Source: Acanthochromis polyacanthus (taxonomy: Eukaryota; Chordata; Actinopteri; Pomacentridae). From it: DNA of 64,000 nucleotides. The stretch's first letter is position 1, and each line of letters opens with the position of its first letter. The notes beneath the pieces are model-generated. The model was not told the origin of the DNA, did no database searches, and worked only from the letters and a program-made list of their open reading frames with translations. Both the position numbers and the translations under genes were made by a program. Location of the stretch: contig NC_067122.1 in the NCBI RefSeq assembly GCF_021347895.1, forward strand, positions 41,173,082 through 41,237,081. The letters are read 5' to 3'. Below, piece after piece: positions 1 through 10,525 of the stretch.

Positions 1-362
1 ACACTTGTCAAAAAACACAGGTTTTTAAACTTTTTAACATTTTTTTACATTGAAGTGAGTTTTCCTCCCTAATAGTTGTGAATCCTGGTTTTAAAATATT
101 TCATGTGAAGAATTTTGATGCATTAGGAAAATAGCTATTTTAAATTTGAGTGACCCCCAATTTTGTAACATCAGGTATAGCTCCTTTAAGTCCTCATATA
201 GTTTTTTAGACCTGGTTTAGAACTTGTTTAGTCCTGGTTCAGGTCTCGTTTCATCTTATATTAAGTCCTGATGTACATGGTTTAGTCCTGGTTCTCTACA
301 AGTTTGCTCTTTTTTTCTCCAGTAACCAATTTTAACATTTTGGCACTGCCTCACTCCCCGTA
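1..362. other. Unassigned AT-rich leader sequence
   Basis: No reading frame, RNA or repeat is recognised. Between about 190 and 300 the words 'agtcctg' and 'tggttt' recur loosely. It lies directly upstream of the transposase frame and may be its 5' UTR or the left end of that transposon, but I could not find an inverted copy that would mark a terminal repeat. Confidence 0.3.
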
Positions 363-2406
363 ATGTCCTCTTATTGGTCAAAAAGACGCTTAATCTCTAA
401 AATTGTTAAAAACACTCAAACTGATATCGTTGAAGAATATAAAGAGACCTTTGAGGTTCCCCCAGGAGCTAGTCAAAACATTGAACCAAAGCCCACACCT
501 ATTGAATCCGAGCTAGATGCACCATCTACTTCAGCTGGTGATGAAGTTCAGTATGAATGGACGGAAAATGTGGAGCATGGTAGTGTTGAGAGTGATGTGT
601 GTTCTCCTTTGCATGTGGAATCAGACAGCAGCAGTGACAGTGACAGTTGCAACAATGAGAGTAAGTCTTATGAACTGTTAAGTAGTCTGAAGTACTGGGC
701 CACAACGTACTCGGTCAGTCTAGTTGCACTGTCTGCTTTGTTGCTGATCTTAAAACCATTTCACCCTTCGCTACCTAAAGATGCACGCACTCTGCTTGGA
801 ACACAGTCTAATATTCCAATAAGTAAAATGCAGGATGGGGAGTACTTCCATGCTGGGTTAGCGCAAGGTATCCTTGCGAAACTCAAGTGTTTGTGTGTCC
901 CTGAAATGCATCTCTCTACAGTTCAACATAGATGGCCTTCCCCTCTTTCAAAGCTTAAGACTGCAATTTTGGCCTATTCTTGCACTACTTAAGTGTGACT
1001 ACACTCAGTCACCATTTGTTGTAGGTATTTTTTGTGGTTTAAGCAAGCTGAAGTGTCTTTTTGAGTATCTCAAGGAATTTGTTAGTGATCTCAAATGCGT
1101 TTTGACCAATGGCATTGTTCATAATGGTAAGTGGCTTCAGATACTTGTCTCATCATTTGTTTGTGACGCTCCAGCCAAAGCATACATTAAGAATATAAAG
1201 TCACATAATGGATACTCAGGTTGTGACAAATGTGTGCAAGAAGGGGTTTGGATGAATAAAATGACATACCCTGAAACAAATGTAACACTTCGGACAGATG
1301 AAAGTTACAGTGCTATGTCTGATGAGGAACATCACTTAACGCAGAAACTCAGTCCTTTAGCAGGCATTGTCAATATGGTTTCCATGTTCCCGATCGATTA
1401 TATGCATTTATGCTGTCTTGGTGTAACATGGAAGCTGCTCAATATGTGGCTAAAGGGAAAGTTAACCATTAGGCTTTCTTCCCAGATGGTTAATGATGTA
1501 TCAAGGAAACTGATGAACTTGCGGCCTCATATGCCTTGTGAATTCAATCGCAAGCCAAGGGGTTTGAATGAACTCAATCGCTGGAAAGCTTCAGAACTCA
1601 GATCTTTCATGCTATATTGGGGCCCTGTTGCACTGAAATATTCCCTCCCGAGTGAGCTTTATGACAATTTCATGATGTTTTCAGTGGCAATGTATCTCTT
1701 TCTTTCTCCAAATATTTCTGACCAAATGATTGAGTTTGCAGAGAAGTTGATATCCTTCGTGAAACATTTTGGGCAGTTATATGGCAGGGATGAAATTGTG
1801 TTCAATGTCCACCAGCTTATTCATCTGGCTGATGAATATAAAAAATTTGGTTCTTTGGGTAACATTTCAGGGTTTCCCTTTGAAAATTATCTGGGGCAAA
1901 TGAAGCGTCTTTTGCGCAAACCACACCAGCCACTTCAGCAGTTAGTCAAAAGGTTGTCTGAAATGCAACATGATCAGGTTCCACTTCCAACTGACCAACT
2001 AGTTTTACGGAAAACTCACACTGATGGTCCACTTCCTGAACAGTTCAGTGACTGCCTGCAGTACAAGAAAGCCTCCTTGAGTCAGTTTGCCTTGTCAACT
2101 GAGCCCGGGGATAACTGTATTGTTGTTGGTAATGAAATTGCTCTGCTTGAGAACATCGTGCAGGTCAAGGAAGAGGTTTATGTCATATACAGAATGTTCA
2201 GACAGAAAGAGTCATTCTACACTTACCCGTGTGAATCTTCACACTTGGGTATTTACAGAGTGTATGAGCTCCAAGACAGTATTGGAGTTGGTCGATTTGG
2301 TTGTTTCCAGCAGAAATGTGTTCTGCTTCCAGCTTCTTCTGCTTCTGCTGCTGCTGTTTCTGGTCAAAACTGGTCAGTAGCCATTCCTATGGTACATAGT
2401 TGGTAG
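363..2406 (+). pseudogene. CACTA/EnSpm-like transposase, one frameshift
   Basis: The sequence shows two overlapping frames: 363-992 (acidic, Ser-rich N-terminus, then LPKDARTLLGT and a YFHAGL block) and a second frame to 2406. The family order continues across them: after the YFHAGL...GIL block the NIDGLPLFQS motif lies in the other frame, so one indel between about 870 and 922 breaks the gene. Downstream are GYSGCDKCV (a CxxC-like knuckle), FPIDYMHLCCLGV, a FNVHQLIHL helix and FPFENYLGQMKRLLR, then a C-terminal domain ending near IPMVHSW. This matches animal proteins related to plant CACTA transposases (Transposase_21/DUF4218 type); the superfamily label is my inference. No splice pair fixing the frame is evident: an apparent GT-AG pair at 868-921 is 54 bp and would not change the frame. 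The DUF4806-type gene lies downstream on the same strand. Confidence 0.7.
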
Positions 2407-2438
2407 AATCTTTTGATATGAGATTGGGCTCCGAGATA

Positions 2439-3117
2439 CACTATATTACCAAAAGTATTTGCTCACCTGCCGTGACTCACATATGAACTTAAGTGCCATC
2501 TCATTCCTAACCCATTGGGTTCAATATTATGTCGGTCCACCTTTTGCAGTTATTACAGTTTCAACTCTTCTGGGAAAGCTGTCCACAAGGTTGAGGAGTG
2601 TGTTGCATTTTGAGGTCACACACTGATGTTGGTCGAGAAGGCCTGGCTCTCAATCTCTGCTTTAATTCATCCCAAGGGTGTTCTATCAGGTTGAGGTCAG
2701 GACTCTGTGCAGACCAGTCAAGTTCATCCACACCAGACTCTGTCATCCATGTCTTTATGGACCTTGCTTTGTGCACTGGTGCACAGTCATGTTGGGAGAG
2801 GAAGGGGTCAGCTCCAAACTGTTCCCACAAGGTTGGGAGCATGGAATTGTCCAAAATGTTTTGGTATCCTGAAACATTCAGTTGACTGTGGAATATTTAG
2901 GTATGAGGAAATGTCACGACTGGATTTGTTCCACAGGTGGCATCCTGTGGCAGTTCCACGGTGGAATTCACTGAGCTACTGAGAGCGGCCCATTCTTTCA
3001 CAAATGTTTGTAGAAACAGTCTGTATGCCTAGGTGCTTGATTTTATACACCTGTGGCAGGGCACCAGTTTCTGATATTTGGATGGATGGGTGAGCAAATA
3101 CTTTTGGTAATATAGTG
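2439..3117 (-). mobile_element. Internally deleted Tc1/mariner element
   Basis: Perfect outer inverted repeats (start CACTATATTACCAAAAGTAT at 2439, reverse complement ending at 3117) are flanked by TA on both sides (2437-2438 and 3118-3119), the Tc1/mariner target duplication. At 679 bp it is less than half the length of a full Tc1 element (about 1.3-1.6 kb). The interior retains the C-terminal part of a transposase on the minus strand. It is inserted between the CACTA-like transposase frame and the DUF4806-type gene. Confidence 0.9.
2561..2854 (-). pseudogene. Tc1-like transposase C-terminal fragment
   Basis: About 97 codons with the motifs QHDCAPVHKA and SAQSPDLNLIEHPWDELKQR, which belong to the last third of Tc1 DDE transposases; the NLIEH segment carries the third catalytic acidic residue. 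The N-terminal helix-turn-helix domains and the first two catalytic Asp residues are missing. It lies inside the 679-bp TIR element and cannot encode an active enzyme. Confidence 0.85.
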
Positions 3118-3755
3118 TAAATCACAATTCCAATTCAATCCACAATACAATAAACAATGCAATTTGATGGAGGGCTGTAATTAACAATTTTGATTAAAAA
3201 AAATGTATTCCTTTTCGCACTATTACAATTTCCAATTAATCAGCCACACCTTTTTGTCCTAATTTACCTTTGTTTACTCCTGATTTAATTTTAGTTTATT
3301 AGTTTTGTAATCCTGATATAGTAGTATTATTCCTTGTTTAGTCCTGTTCAGTACTTTGTTTAGGATTAATAGTGAGTAAAAATCAGTTACTACAATTCAT
3401 TGTTCGGCCCTAATTTGAATTGTTGTTTTTCACAAGCCCTGTAAATCTTTAGATATACCGATAAAAGCCAGATGAGGTGATTTGTAATAAGTTGCGTTCA
3501 CTTAACTTCACATTAAAAAGAGTCTTTAACATTTCTTTGATGGTAAGCACGGGTAACCATGCCATTCTGTCAGCACATATAAACTAAGGGGGAATATTTT
3601 CTAACAAAAGGTTTAAAAGTAGAGCCAGGATTTTTTGACAAAAGATTTCAATGTTTATGAATCAAGTTTCCACTATTTAATGGTTATAAATTATGATTAT
3701 GACCAGTTTTATTCAGGAATGTGAACGCGCTCATTGACTCGTCTGGTTACATAGG
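3118..3755. other. Intergenic AT-rich sequence
   Basis: No gene. Words such as 'tagtcctg' and 'cctgttcagta' recur as they do before the transposase, which suggests this is interior non-coding sequence of the same large element. It directly precedes the first exon of the DUF4806-type gene and would hold its promoter; no clear TATA or other motif is evident. Confidence 0.3.
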
Positions 3756-6113
3756 ATGGAGAGTGAGGTGGTGCCACCATGGGCAGTCGTATCCTTCTCA
3801 AATGGGAGAACAGCTGCAGTCCCAACTAGCTGGCTAAACAACAACGAAAAACTACTATTATGGCCCCCCAAACACATCCACTACACAAAAGCACTAAAAG
3901 ACCAGATGCAACCTAAGCCTGACTGGACAACCTATGAAAATGTTCGTCTTTTGATCACTTGTGGTAAGCGGTAATTACTTATAATTTGTTATTTTTTCAT
4001 GTTTTAGGCACACATCATAATTCTTTTTATCTTTTTGCATTATAGACTCATACAACAAAGCGAAACACTACGAAGAAAAATATGTCCGCAGTGGTTGCTC
4101 CACAACGGATCTTGAATCAGAAGCAGAAGCTGAAGAAAGAAAGAAAAGAAGAGCAAGGTACCTTTCTTAAAGAACACCAATGCTGTTACATGAACTACAA
4201 AACAGTTTGGGGATGTTTTTACTGTGTTACTCGTAATAAGACTCTTTACTCAAGCTCTCAACTGCTTCATTAAGTTGGTGTGCATTACAAAAAACAAGCA
4301 GTATAATTTTAGTAAAAAAAAAATATATATATATATATTAGGCAGTTTTTTGAGCAATGAAGGCAATTTGAGCATTTTTTAAATGACCTGAACTCATGCA
4401 GTTTAGATTTACTGACCCAAAAGCACAATTTTTCTTTAGGGGTTGTGTTCTTTCTTGGTATAGGTTTTCGTAATTTATGTCTTAAATACATTGCAATTTG
4501 CGGAATTGGACATTTTATCCGGCCCAGCACCTGTGAAGTGTCTTTGTTTTTTTAAGACCAAATCCACTGTACATTGAATCTGAGGAGGAGTCAGAAACTC
4601 ATCCCAAGAAAAGAAGATTTGCCAAACCACCTGGCATAAACTTCCCTGGTGTGTGGTTTTTCATTATTGAAATTTTTGACAACTTTTCCTTTTACAAAAT
4701 CACTGCTCCATAAATGTTGTCTGTTTGACGTAACTTTCTGTTTTTTCAGGGGCACCAATGTCCAGTCAATCCACCCACACAAATACTGGTACATGGTAAC
4801 TTTATGGATGATAATAAAAAAGTTTATCCAAAAAGTCAATATTGACTCTTTTTCTTAGACTTTGGGTTCATCAGCATGGATCATGATCAGACTAGCCTCT
4901 ATACTGGTGAGGGTAAGTCCAAATAATTGATGCCAATGAATACATTTGAAGAGAAAAATCTAATTATTGTGCAAAGCATTAGGATCTTTTACTGAGTAAT
5001 GCAATAATAAATGGTGATTTTTCATTTTAGACTACACTTTGACTGAGTTGCTGGCAACCACCTCATCGAATGTCGGTAGGTAGACCATACTATCTCAAGA
5101 AAAAGATAAAAAAATTAAGTATAGGCATTCTGTTATGATGATCTGCCCTTTTCGTTGTTGTGAAGATTTAACATTCCTTATGATTTCCTTTTTATTTTTC
5201 CCCCTATTGATACATCTATCTATTTTTAGACTATACACCTTCCGGCAACAGAAAAACATTTGACTTATCCGTCAACGACAAAGGTGTTTATATTGAATAT
5301 TTGGTTTATTATTAGAATATTTTAGTTCTAACCCTAACCACTAATAAATGCTAACAGATTTGTTATTGTGTAAACACTCAAGGCTTTCCTACCGAAATGA
5401 ATGGCTCTGCTGAACAAGTACTGAAAGGTATGTGCTAATTGTATGTTCCATTTCTTATTATTGTATAATCATTTTATCATTTTCTTTTCTTTTTTTCCCA
5501 AGACATCACCAAAAACAAGTTGATCAAAATGACAGCTGAAGTTTTGGCTGAAATAAGGCAGTTTCAACAAGAGGTTAAATTTTTAAAAGCAGAGATTACT
5601 ACGCTCACAACCACCTTGAGTGTCCAAAGAGATGACCTTCAGCCTCAGCAGAGAGACTTTCCATTCAGTCTTCCACTGAACACAGACGAAGAGTTTGATG
5701 TAGTCGAGGCTATGAGGGACAACACAAATCGTCGCAAAACGGTATTGTAATTTTTTTTATGTAAACAATTCTCAAAGGAAAATTCAATTAAATATAACAG
5801 GATGACAAATTATACTACAACACTAGGATCGCAAGCAACTACAGTAACAAAACACTGACCTGGACAAGGGACAGAGCACAGGGATAATTGGGACAGAAGA
5901 GAAAAGGATGCAGAGGACAGAAGATTCTAAACTCATGTTTCTTGTTTTGCAAGGTTTCACGCCTGGCCCTCGTTGGAGGAACAAGCAGTCAAAGCATGAT
6001 CAGGCGCATGCTAGCCATGATTATGACCAACAGTCTGGCCTGTTTATTCAACTGGAAAGGGAAAGGCCAAAAGAGGGCCTTCAAAGAGACCAATTTGCAG
6101 GATTGCATGTTTG
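3756..6113 (+). CDS. DUF4806 domain-containing protein, ten exons (3' end open)
   Basis: Exons inferred from GT/AG borders that keep one frame open: 3756-3963, 4046-4157, 4557-4648, 4750-4788, 4859-4912, 5031-5075, 5230-5283, 5383-5427, 5503-5741 and 5954-6113, about 349 codons without a stop. The N-terminus has the WAVVSFSNGRTAAVPTSWL block followed by WPP, typical of this family; exon 2 is charged (ESEAEAEERKKRR); exon 9 starts with a predicted coiled-coil helix and enters the domain at FPFSLPLNTDEEFD; exon 10 carries LALVGGTSSQSMIRRML and FNWKGKGQKRAF, the domain core. The function of DUF4806 is not established to my knowledge. The ATG at 3756 is the first in frame and precedes the conserved block. 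The donor after 6113 (GTGAGT) implies at least one more exon; a candidate begins at 6462. The gene is better preserved than its transposase neighbour. It may be a second gene of that transposon or a host gene. Confidence 0.75.
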
Positions 6114-7190
6114 GTGAGTAAGACTCTACTGCCACCTTGCATAGTCTTTGTATGTCGTTTACCTTTGTGTATCAACATACCCTGCATGCAACAGCAAAGC
6201 ACCTCATATAATTGATATTTTGAAAGTGCATTGTTTGAGGAGGATGTGGAAAGGGTGGTCTTACTCAAGGGTTGTTTGCATGCTTTCTACACTACAGCTT
6301 GCTCATGGCACAATGTCAGCCATGTTGATAACATAAAATTAAAATATAGAAGGAATTAAAAATTTGTTTGCACCAATGGGTCACTATATACTCTGTTAAA
6401 TTATTAAACAAATATTGCTTTTTTTAAAAACTTTTTTTCCCCACACATTTTTCTTTCAAAGTGGTTCAACAAATATTAAACAATACCAGCTCATACATAT
6501 TAATTATTGGCCCTGAGCTGGATTATAGCTTTAAGACCAAACTGGCCTAGCTCTTGTCCAGTTCAAGTCAGAGTCACTGTTGTCTCCTCAGCAGGACACA
6601 TTTGGTTCAGTCTATATTGTCTTGCCCCAATCATATTTAAACATTTGGGGCGGGTTTATTAGTTGGGAAGGGTATTGTCAAGGATTTATCAATACTCTAT
6701 CAATACTTCTTATCAGTGCGGTACTATAACAGTACTGTTATCGATACTTTTAAATTTAAAAAGAATATTTGTTATGCTCTGAGTCTACATTTAAAATTAT
6801 TTATTTCCAAATTAAATTTAGCATTTATAGTAATTATCAAGCATAAAATACAAATACAGGTGTAAACCAAATACCAAAAAGAATTGATTTCACAGTCATA
6901 CTTGTGTTATTATGATACATAATTTTATTTTATTGTACATCAAATATGGCTATATTTTTCAGAGGGTCTGTGAAACATATAGCCACATATTTTTTACGGA
7001 CCCCCAGAGGTCCCCGGACCCCTGCTTATGTACTTTGGCATTGTGTAACTAATGATTGTCTTCAGTTAGGAACCCAGTCGCTGTTAGCAGGACCGAGCGG
7101 GCCGTATCAACGACATCTTACAGCCATCAAGATCAGGATCCTCTGTCTATATGCATGAATGGCTAGCTTGGTGTCACTGCATGCTTAGCT
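6114..7190. other. Downstream sequence with a possible last exon
   Basis: After the donor at 6114 there is a strong pyrimidine tract and AG at 6460-6461. An exon starting at 6462 would stay in frame for about 29 codons and stop at 6550, but I do not recognise its residues from the DUF4806 family, so it is only a candidate. The rest (6550-7190) holds no frame I can assign. Confidence 0.25.
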
Positions 7191-8475
7191 AATTTTCTAG
7201 GTGCTGTCCCCTGTGGCTCGACGTGGTTGGCCTTGACCCCCCGGCGGTACTCGGTTTGGGCGGTCGCCGGGTGGCAGCGGGCGCCGGGGGTCGTGGGGGG
7301 TTGTCGGTGGCGTCGTGCGGGGTGGCTGCTTCCGTGGGGGGGCGTAGTGGGCGATTCGGCTCGGTCGGGCGCTCGGTTTGGACGGTCTCCGGGTCGCCAT
7401 TTGTGATTAAAAACGTCGCGGGTGGTGGCCTGGCGGCTGTCTGGGTCGGGCGCCCGGTCGGGCTGGGCCGCCTGTCGTGTTTCCTTCGTGGGGGCGGCCG
7501 CTTTGTGTGGTGTCATCAGCCTCCCGTGGTTCCCGGCGCTCGTGGCGGCCTGGCGGCCGTCTGGATCGGGTGCTGTCCCCAGGGTCTCTGCAGGGTCGCG
7601 CATGCGTCTCGGCCGTCTCCCGGTGCCCGCGGGGGGTGCTGTGCTGGGGTGTTGCCCGGGGGGCTTGGGGTGGCGCTGTTCCAGCATGGCCTGTTGCTCT
7701 TCGGCTAGCTCGGGGGTCTGGGGGGTGGTGGGGCGTGGGGGACGGGTGGTCGTGGGGGAGGTGGGGCTGTGGGCCGGTGGGGCGCCGTGGGGGTCTACTA
7801 TGGCCCGTTCTGCTGTGCGGGCCTTGGGGCTGTGGCTGTGTCCGGGGGGGGGGGGGCGCTCCGGGCTCCTGGGCTGGCTCTACGCCCGGTAGCTCCTGCG
7901 GGGGGGGCGGTGTGGGCCTCCTTGGGCTGGGGGAGACAGTTCCCTCCTTTTGGTGGAGGTTTTCATGCATGCCAGACCCACCACACCGGCACTTACCAAA
8001 ACTCAGTAGAGTTTGTTCCTCCGGTCGCTGAGTCAGTGGAGGCTGCTGGGTTAGTGTCTGTGGATCTCACCCTGCTTCATCTATCCTTTCTGTGGCCTCC
8101 TGACATCTTCATGATTGAGCCTGCTGGGATTCTGTCGCATCTGGTGTTTGTGAAGGGTCTTAGATTTATAACTGGTTTCAAGGTGTGAATTAAAGAGCAC
8201 AAATAAATAGAATGCACCTTTTCTCTCAGAACACTGTCTATGCCTCACCTTTCTGTCTGTCCTGTGTTTGTTTTATGTTTCACTTGGGTGTGCACAGCCC
8301 TCAATGGCATAATGTAGGAAACAGCTTGAAATAAACATGATAGGTTAATTTGCCATGAGGGCAGGTGATGGTCACAGTCACAAATAAGAAAAAAAATTGC
8401 ATGAAGCTTAAGCAATGACACAATGGGTGGTTGGTGTCATTTGTGAGCGGATATGCAGACAAAAAAAAAAAAAAA
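7191..8475 (+). mobile_element. 5'-truncated L1-like LINE, 3' UTR copy with poly(A)
   Basis: From about 7740 to the A-run at 8461-8475 this matches, in the opposite orientation, the 3' UTR of the L1-like element that ends at 56719. Shared landmarks are a GC-rich, G-rich tract, the TTTTGGTGGAGGTTTTCATG block (near 7950), the TTCAAGGTGTGAATTAAAG block (near 8177) and a final GCAGAC before the A-run. No ORF2 residues are present, so the insertion is strongly 5'-truncated. 7191-7740 is equally GC-rich and contains a ~121-bp tandem period, but I could not align it to the other copy, so the left boundary is uncertain. Long open frames in all directions here reflect base composition. Confidence 0.75.
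7251..7600 (+). repeat. GC-rich tandem repeat, period about 121 bp
   Basis: TCGGTTTGG followed by CGGTC-rich sequence occurs at 7251 and again at 7373; the word CCTGGCGGC followed by GTCTGG occurs near 7429 and 7549. Spacing is 120-122 bp. It looks like a short, degenerate minisatellite within the GC-rich part of the LINE-derived segment. Confidence 0.5.
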
Positions 8476-8819
8476 GATGTCAACTTAGGTAATCCATATA
8501 AAACTACATTGCTTCAAGTGATTTACTCGTTGCTTGAGTGAGTCAAAGTCCAGAAGGCAAATTCCTCCCTTTAGCTCAGAGCATCCAATGGGGACACCCA
8601 ATTATAATAATGCATAATATTCACAACAAATTACAATGTTCCACTGTATAGAATTATATTTGACTGATAACTAATAATGGCAGTTGTCAAAAATGGAAAT
8701 CATAAGAAATATATGTTGATACACTGATGGTACTTAAATCAATTCTTTCCATGGTATGTGTTGTAGAAAAGCTTTGGATGCCTCAAAGTTAGCACTGTTT
8801 AATTAAAATTCAATATAAT
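8476..8819. other. Unassigned AT-rich sequence
   Basis: This follows the LINE poly(A) at 8475. No gene, RNA or repeat is recognised. The first bases should include the LINE target-site duplication, but I could not match it to a copy near 7.2 kb. Confidence 0.3.
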
Positions 8820-9089
8820 TTAGTGTAAAAGATAATTGAATTCATGTTAATTCAATGTTGTATCAATGTTGATAAGGGGTTGAAAATTCAACATTTATTC
8901 AATGTTGAAAATGCAAGTTGATCTGACAATATTTCAATGTTTATTTCGATGAAAGATCAATATCTATTCAATGTTAAACATAGCGAGCAAGATCAATGTG
9001 GATTCAATGTCAGAGATCAATGTTGTTTCAATGTAAAAGTCTGATGCCTTTTCTATGTTGATTCAGTGTCCTTTTGCTATCTGGGACAT
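8820..9089. repeat. AATGTTGA minisatellite element ending in GCTATCTGGG
   Basis: The word TTCAATGTTGA, or close variants and inversions, recurs about ten times at irregular 20-40 bp spacing. The segment ends with TTTTGCTATCTGGGA at 9076-9090, the same terminus as the MITE at 42845-43318, so it looks like a diverged or left-truncated member of that family. No matching left end (CCCAGATAGCA) was found here. Confidence 0.6.
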
Positions 9090-9100
9090 GCATACACACC

Positions 9101-9192
9101 AGTGATGTGCGGTCAGGGGAGGCAGGTGAGGCACAGCCTCACCTGTCATCATGACAAAAAAAAAGAAAAAAGAAAGTGTACATAAATAAGTA
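9101..9192 (+). repeat. Possible terminus of a hAT-like repeat
   Basis: The sequence CAGTGATGTGCGG at about 9101 begins a segment that folds on itself around GGTGAGGC/GCCTCACC. A start with CAGTG resembles hAT termini, and similar ends are known from fish repeats. The opposite terminus was not located, so the call is tentative. Confidence 0.35.
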
Positions 9193-9605
9193 TTTTGCTG
9201 CAAACGTCATACATGTAGCTATGATACAGGACAAATGGTTCGACGTATTTTAATATTCATAGCGGGAATAATAGATAATAATAATAATAGGTAATAGAAT
9301 ATTCTGATATGAAGCTCGACTGTAGACAGGTATTTTGCAAACATTGTAAACACACACACACACTAATGTATGTTAGAGAAGCAGATAATGGCAGTAAAGT
9401 CAATTATGTATAGCGTAATAATATATTGTCTCTTCAAATTATTAAAATAATTGACTTTACTGCTATTATCTGCTTCTCTAACATATATTAGTGTGTGTGT
9501 GTTTACAGTGTTTGCAAAATACCTGTCTACAGTCAAGCTTAATTTCAGAATATTCTATTACCTATTATTATTATTATCTATTATTCCCGCTATGAATATC
9601 ACTAT
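9193..9605. repeat. Long inverted repeat (150-bp arms, 42-bp loop)
   Basis: The arm at 9251-9405 is the near-perfect reverse complement of 9448-9600 (landmarks: TTCATAGCGGGAATAATAG against CTATTATTCCCGCTATGAA, and ACAGGTATTTTGCAAACA on the opposite arm). The left arm plus 9193-9250 is also present as a single copy at 56191-56407. The structure therefore looks like two copies of one dispersed repeat joined head-to-head, giving a strong hairpin. Confidence 0.8.
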
Positions 9606-9962
9606 GTTCACCACCCCATTGATTTACACCTGCATTTTGTGCTTCATGGCGCTAGGTGTGCTGTTTGCATGTTGGACATTGTTTTACACAGACACCACCG
9701 AAGAAGAAAGGTGCCGAAGTGCTGCACGTTTTGTTTTTAAAAAAAATTGAAACAGGAGTCTGTCCGCATGAATGTCTAATGGGTTAGGGGTTGTCCATGA
9801 ATTTGATATCTTCAATCATGTTAAAAAGTTTTACAGCAGTCCGTTTTTTCATATGTTTCTGTGATGAGAAGAATAGAGACATTTCGTTATGAAACATATT
9901 AAAAATAGGTTTACATTTTAGAAATCTGCATTTGTGTATGAAAAATTTCCCCAGTATTATAA
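9606..9962. other. Unassigned sequence right of the fold-back
   Basis: An open frame runs from the second arm to 9750, but its first half is the inverted repeat itself and no domain is visible, so I do not call a gene. The rest is AT-rich with no recognised feature. Confidence 0.3.
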
Positions 9963-10052
9963 TGCAGCGGACCAGAATCGAACCCGGGCCGCTGCGTCGG
10001 AGACCTCCTGTACATGAGTCGCCTGCTTAACCCTCTCAGCTATATGGGCATC
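9963..10052 (-). repeat. tRNA-derived sequence (SINE head or tRNA pseudogene)
   Basis: Read on the minus strand it has a Pol III A box (TAGCTGAGAGGGTT) and a perfect B box (GGTTCGATTC) at tRNA-like spacing. The ends can pair over five bases (GATGC with GCATT). The anticodon arm does not fold well and there is no CCA or short terminator right after it, so a working tRNA gene is unlikely. Flanking sequence on both sides looks like part of a larger repeat. Confidence 0.55.
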
Positions 10053-10161
10053 AGATACCCCATAAGCAAAATTATTTAATAAATACCAGCGCACCGGCCC
10101 TTCGGTCAAATGATGTTTACACAAATTTTGGCCCGAAGCCACATCTAATTGCCGACCCCTG

Positions 10162-10525
10162 CATTACATTATAAATATGGGACGATGTAATGCAAAATAT
10201 AGCGCTGGATTCGCAACGCTTTTACATTAAAAATATAATATACCCATTCAAAATGCCCTAACTCGCTTAAATCTGACCAAGGAGAAATATGACACACGAG
10301 GAATATTTGATTTATTAAACGTTCTATTCAGGTGTGATTAAGATTCAGATATGAATATAAAATCAAACCCGTTTGCAAACAAACAAACACTAATGTTTTA
10401 TAATCTCAAATACCCAAATCCTGCAGCAAAAATAAAGGCATCACATTATAAATATGGGACGATGTAATGCAAAATATAGCGTTGGATTCGCAACGCTTTT
10501 ACATTAAAATATAATATACCCATTC
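10162..10525. repeat. Pair of 88-bp direct repeats
   Basis: 10162-10249 and 10439-10525 are nearly identical (both contain ATAAATATGGGACGATGTAA and GGATTCGCAACGCTTTTACA). They differ at about three positions. Each unit begins with an 8-bp inverted pair (CATTACAT/ATGTAATG in the first). The 189 bp between them is unassigned. They could be internal repeats of one transposon. Confidence 0.75.

Noticed and set aside
868..921. Intron that would remove the break in the CACTA-like transposase
   Set aside because: The GT-AG pair spans 54 bp, a multiple of three, and leaves the frame unchanged; a simple indel explains the data.
7163..8031. Several long overlapping open frames on both strands in GC-rich DNA
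   Set aside because: Low-complexity Gly/Arg/Pro translations in all frames; the segment is LINE 3' UTR and the frames follow from base composition.
9963..10052. Functional tRNA gene on the minus strand
   Set aside because: A and B boxes are present but the anticodon arm does not fold well and no terminator follows; more likely tRNA-derived repeat.
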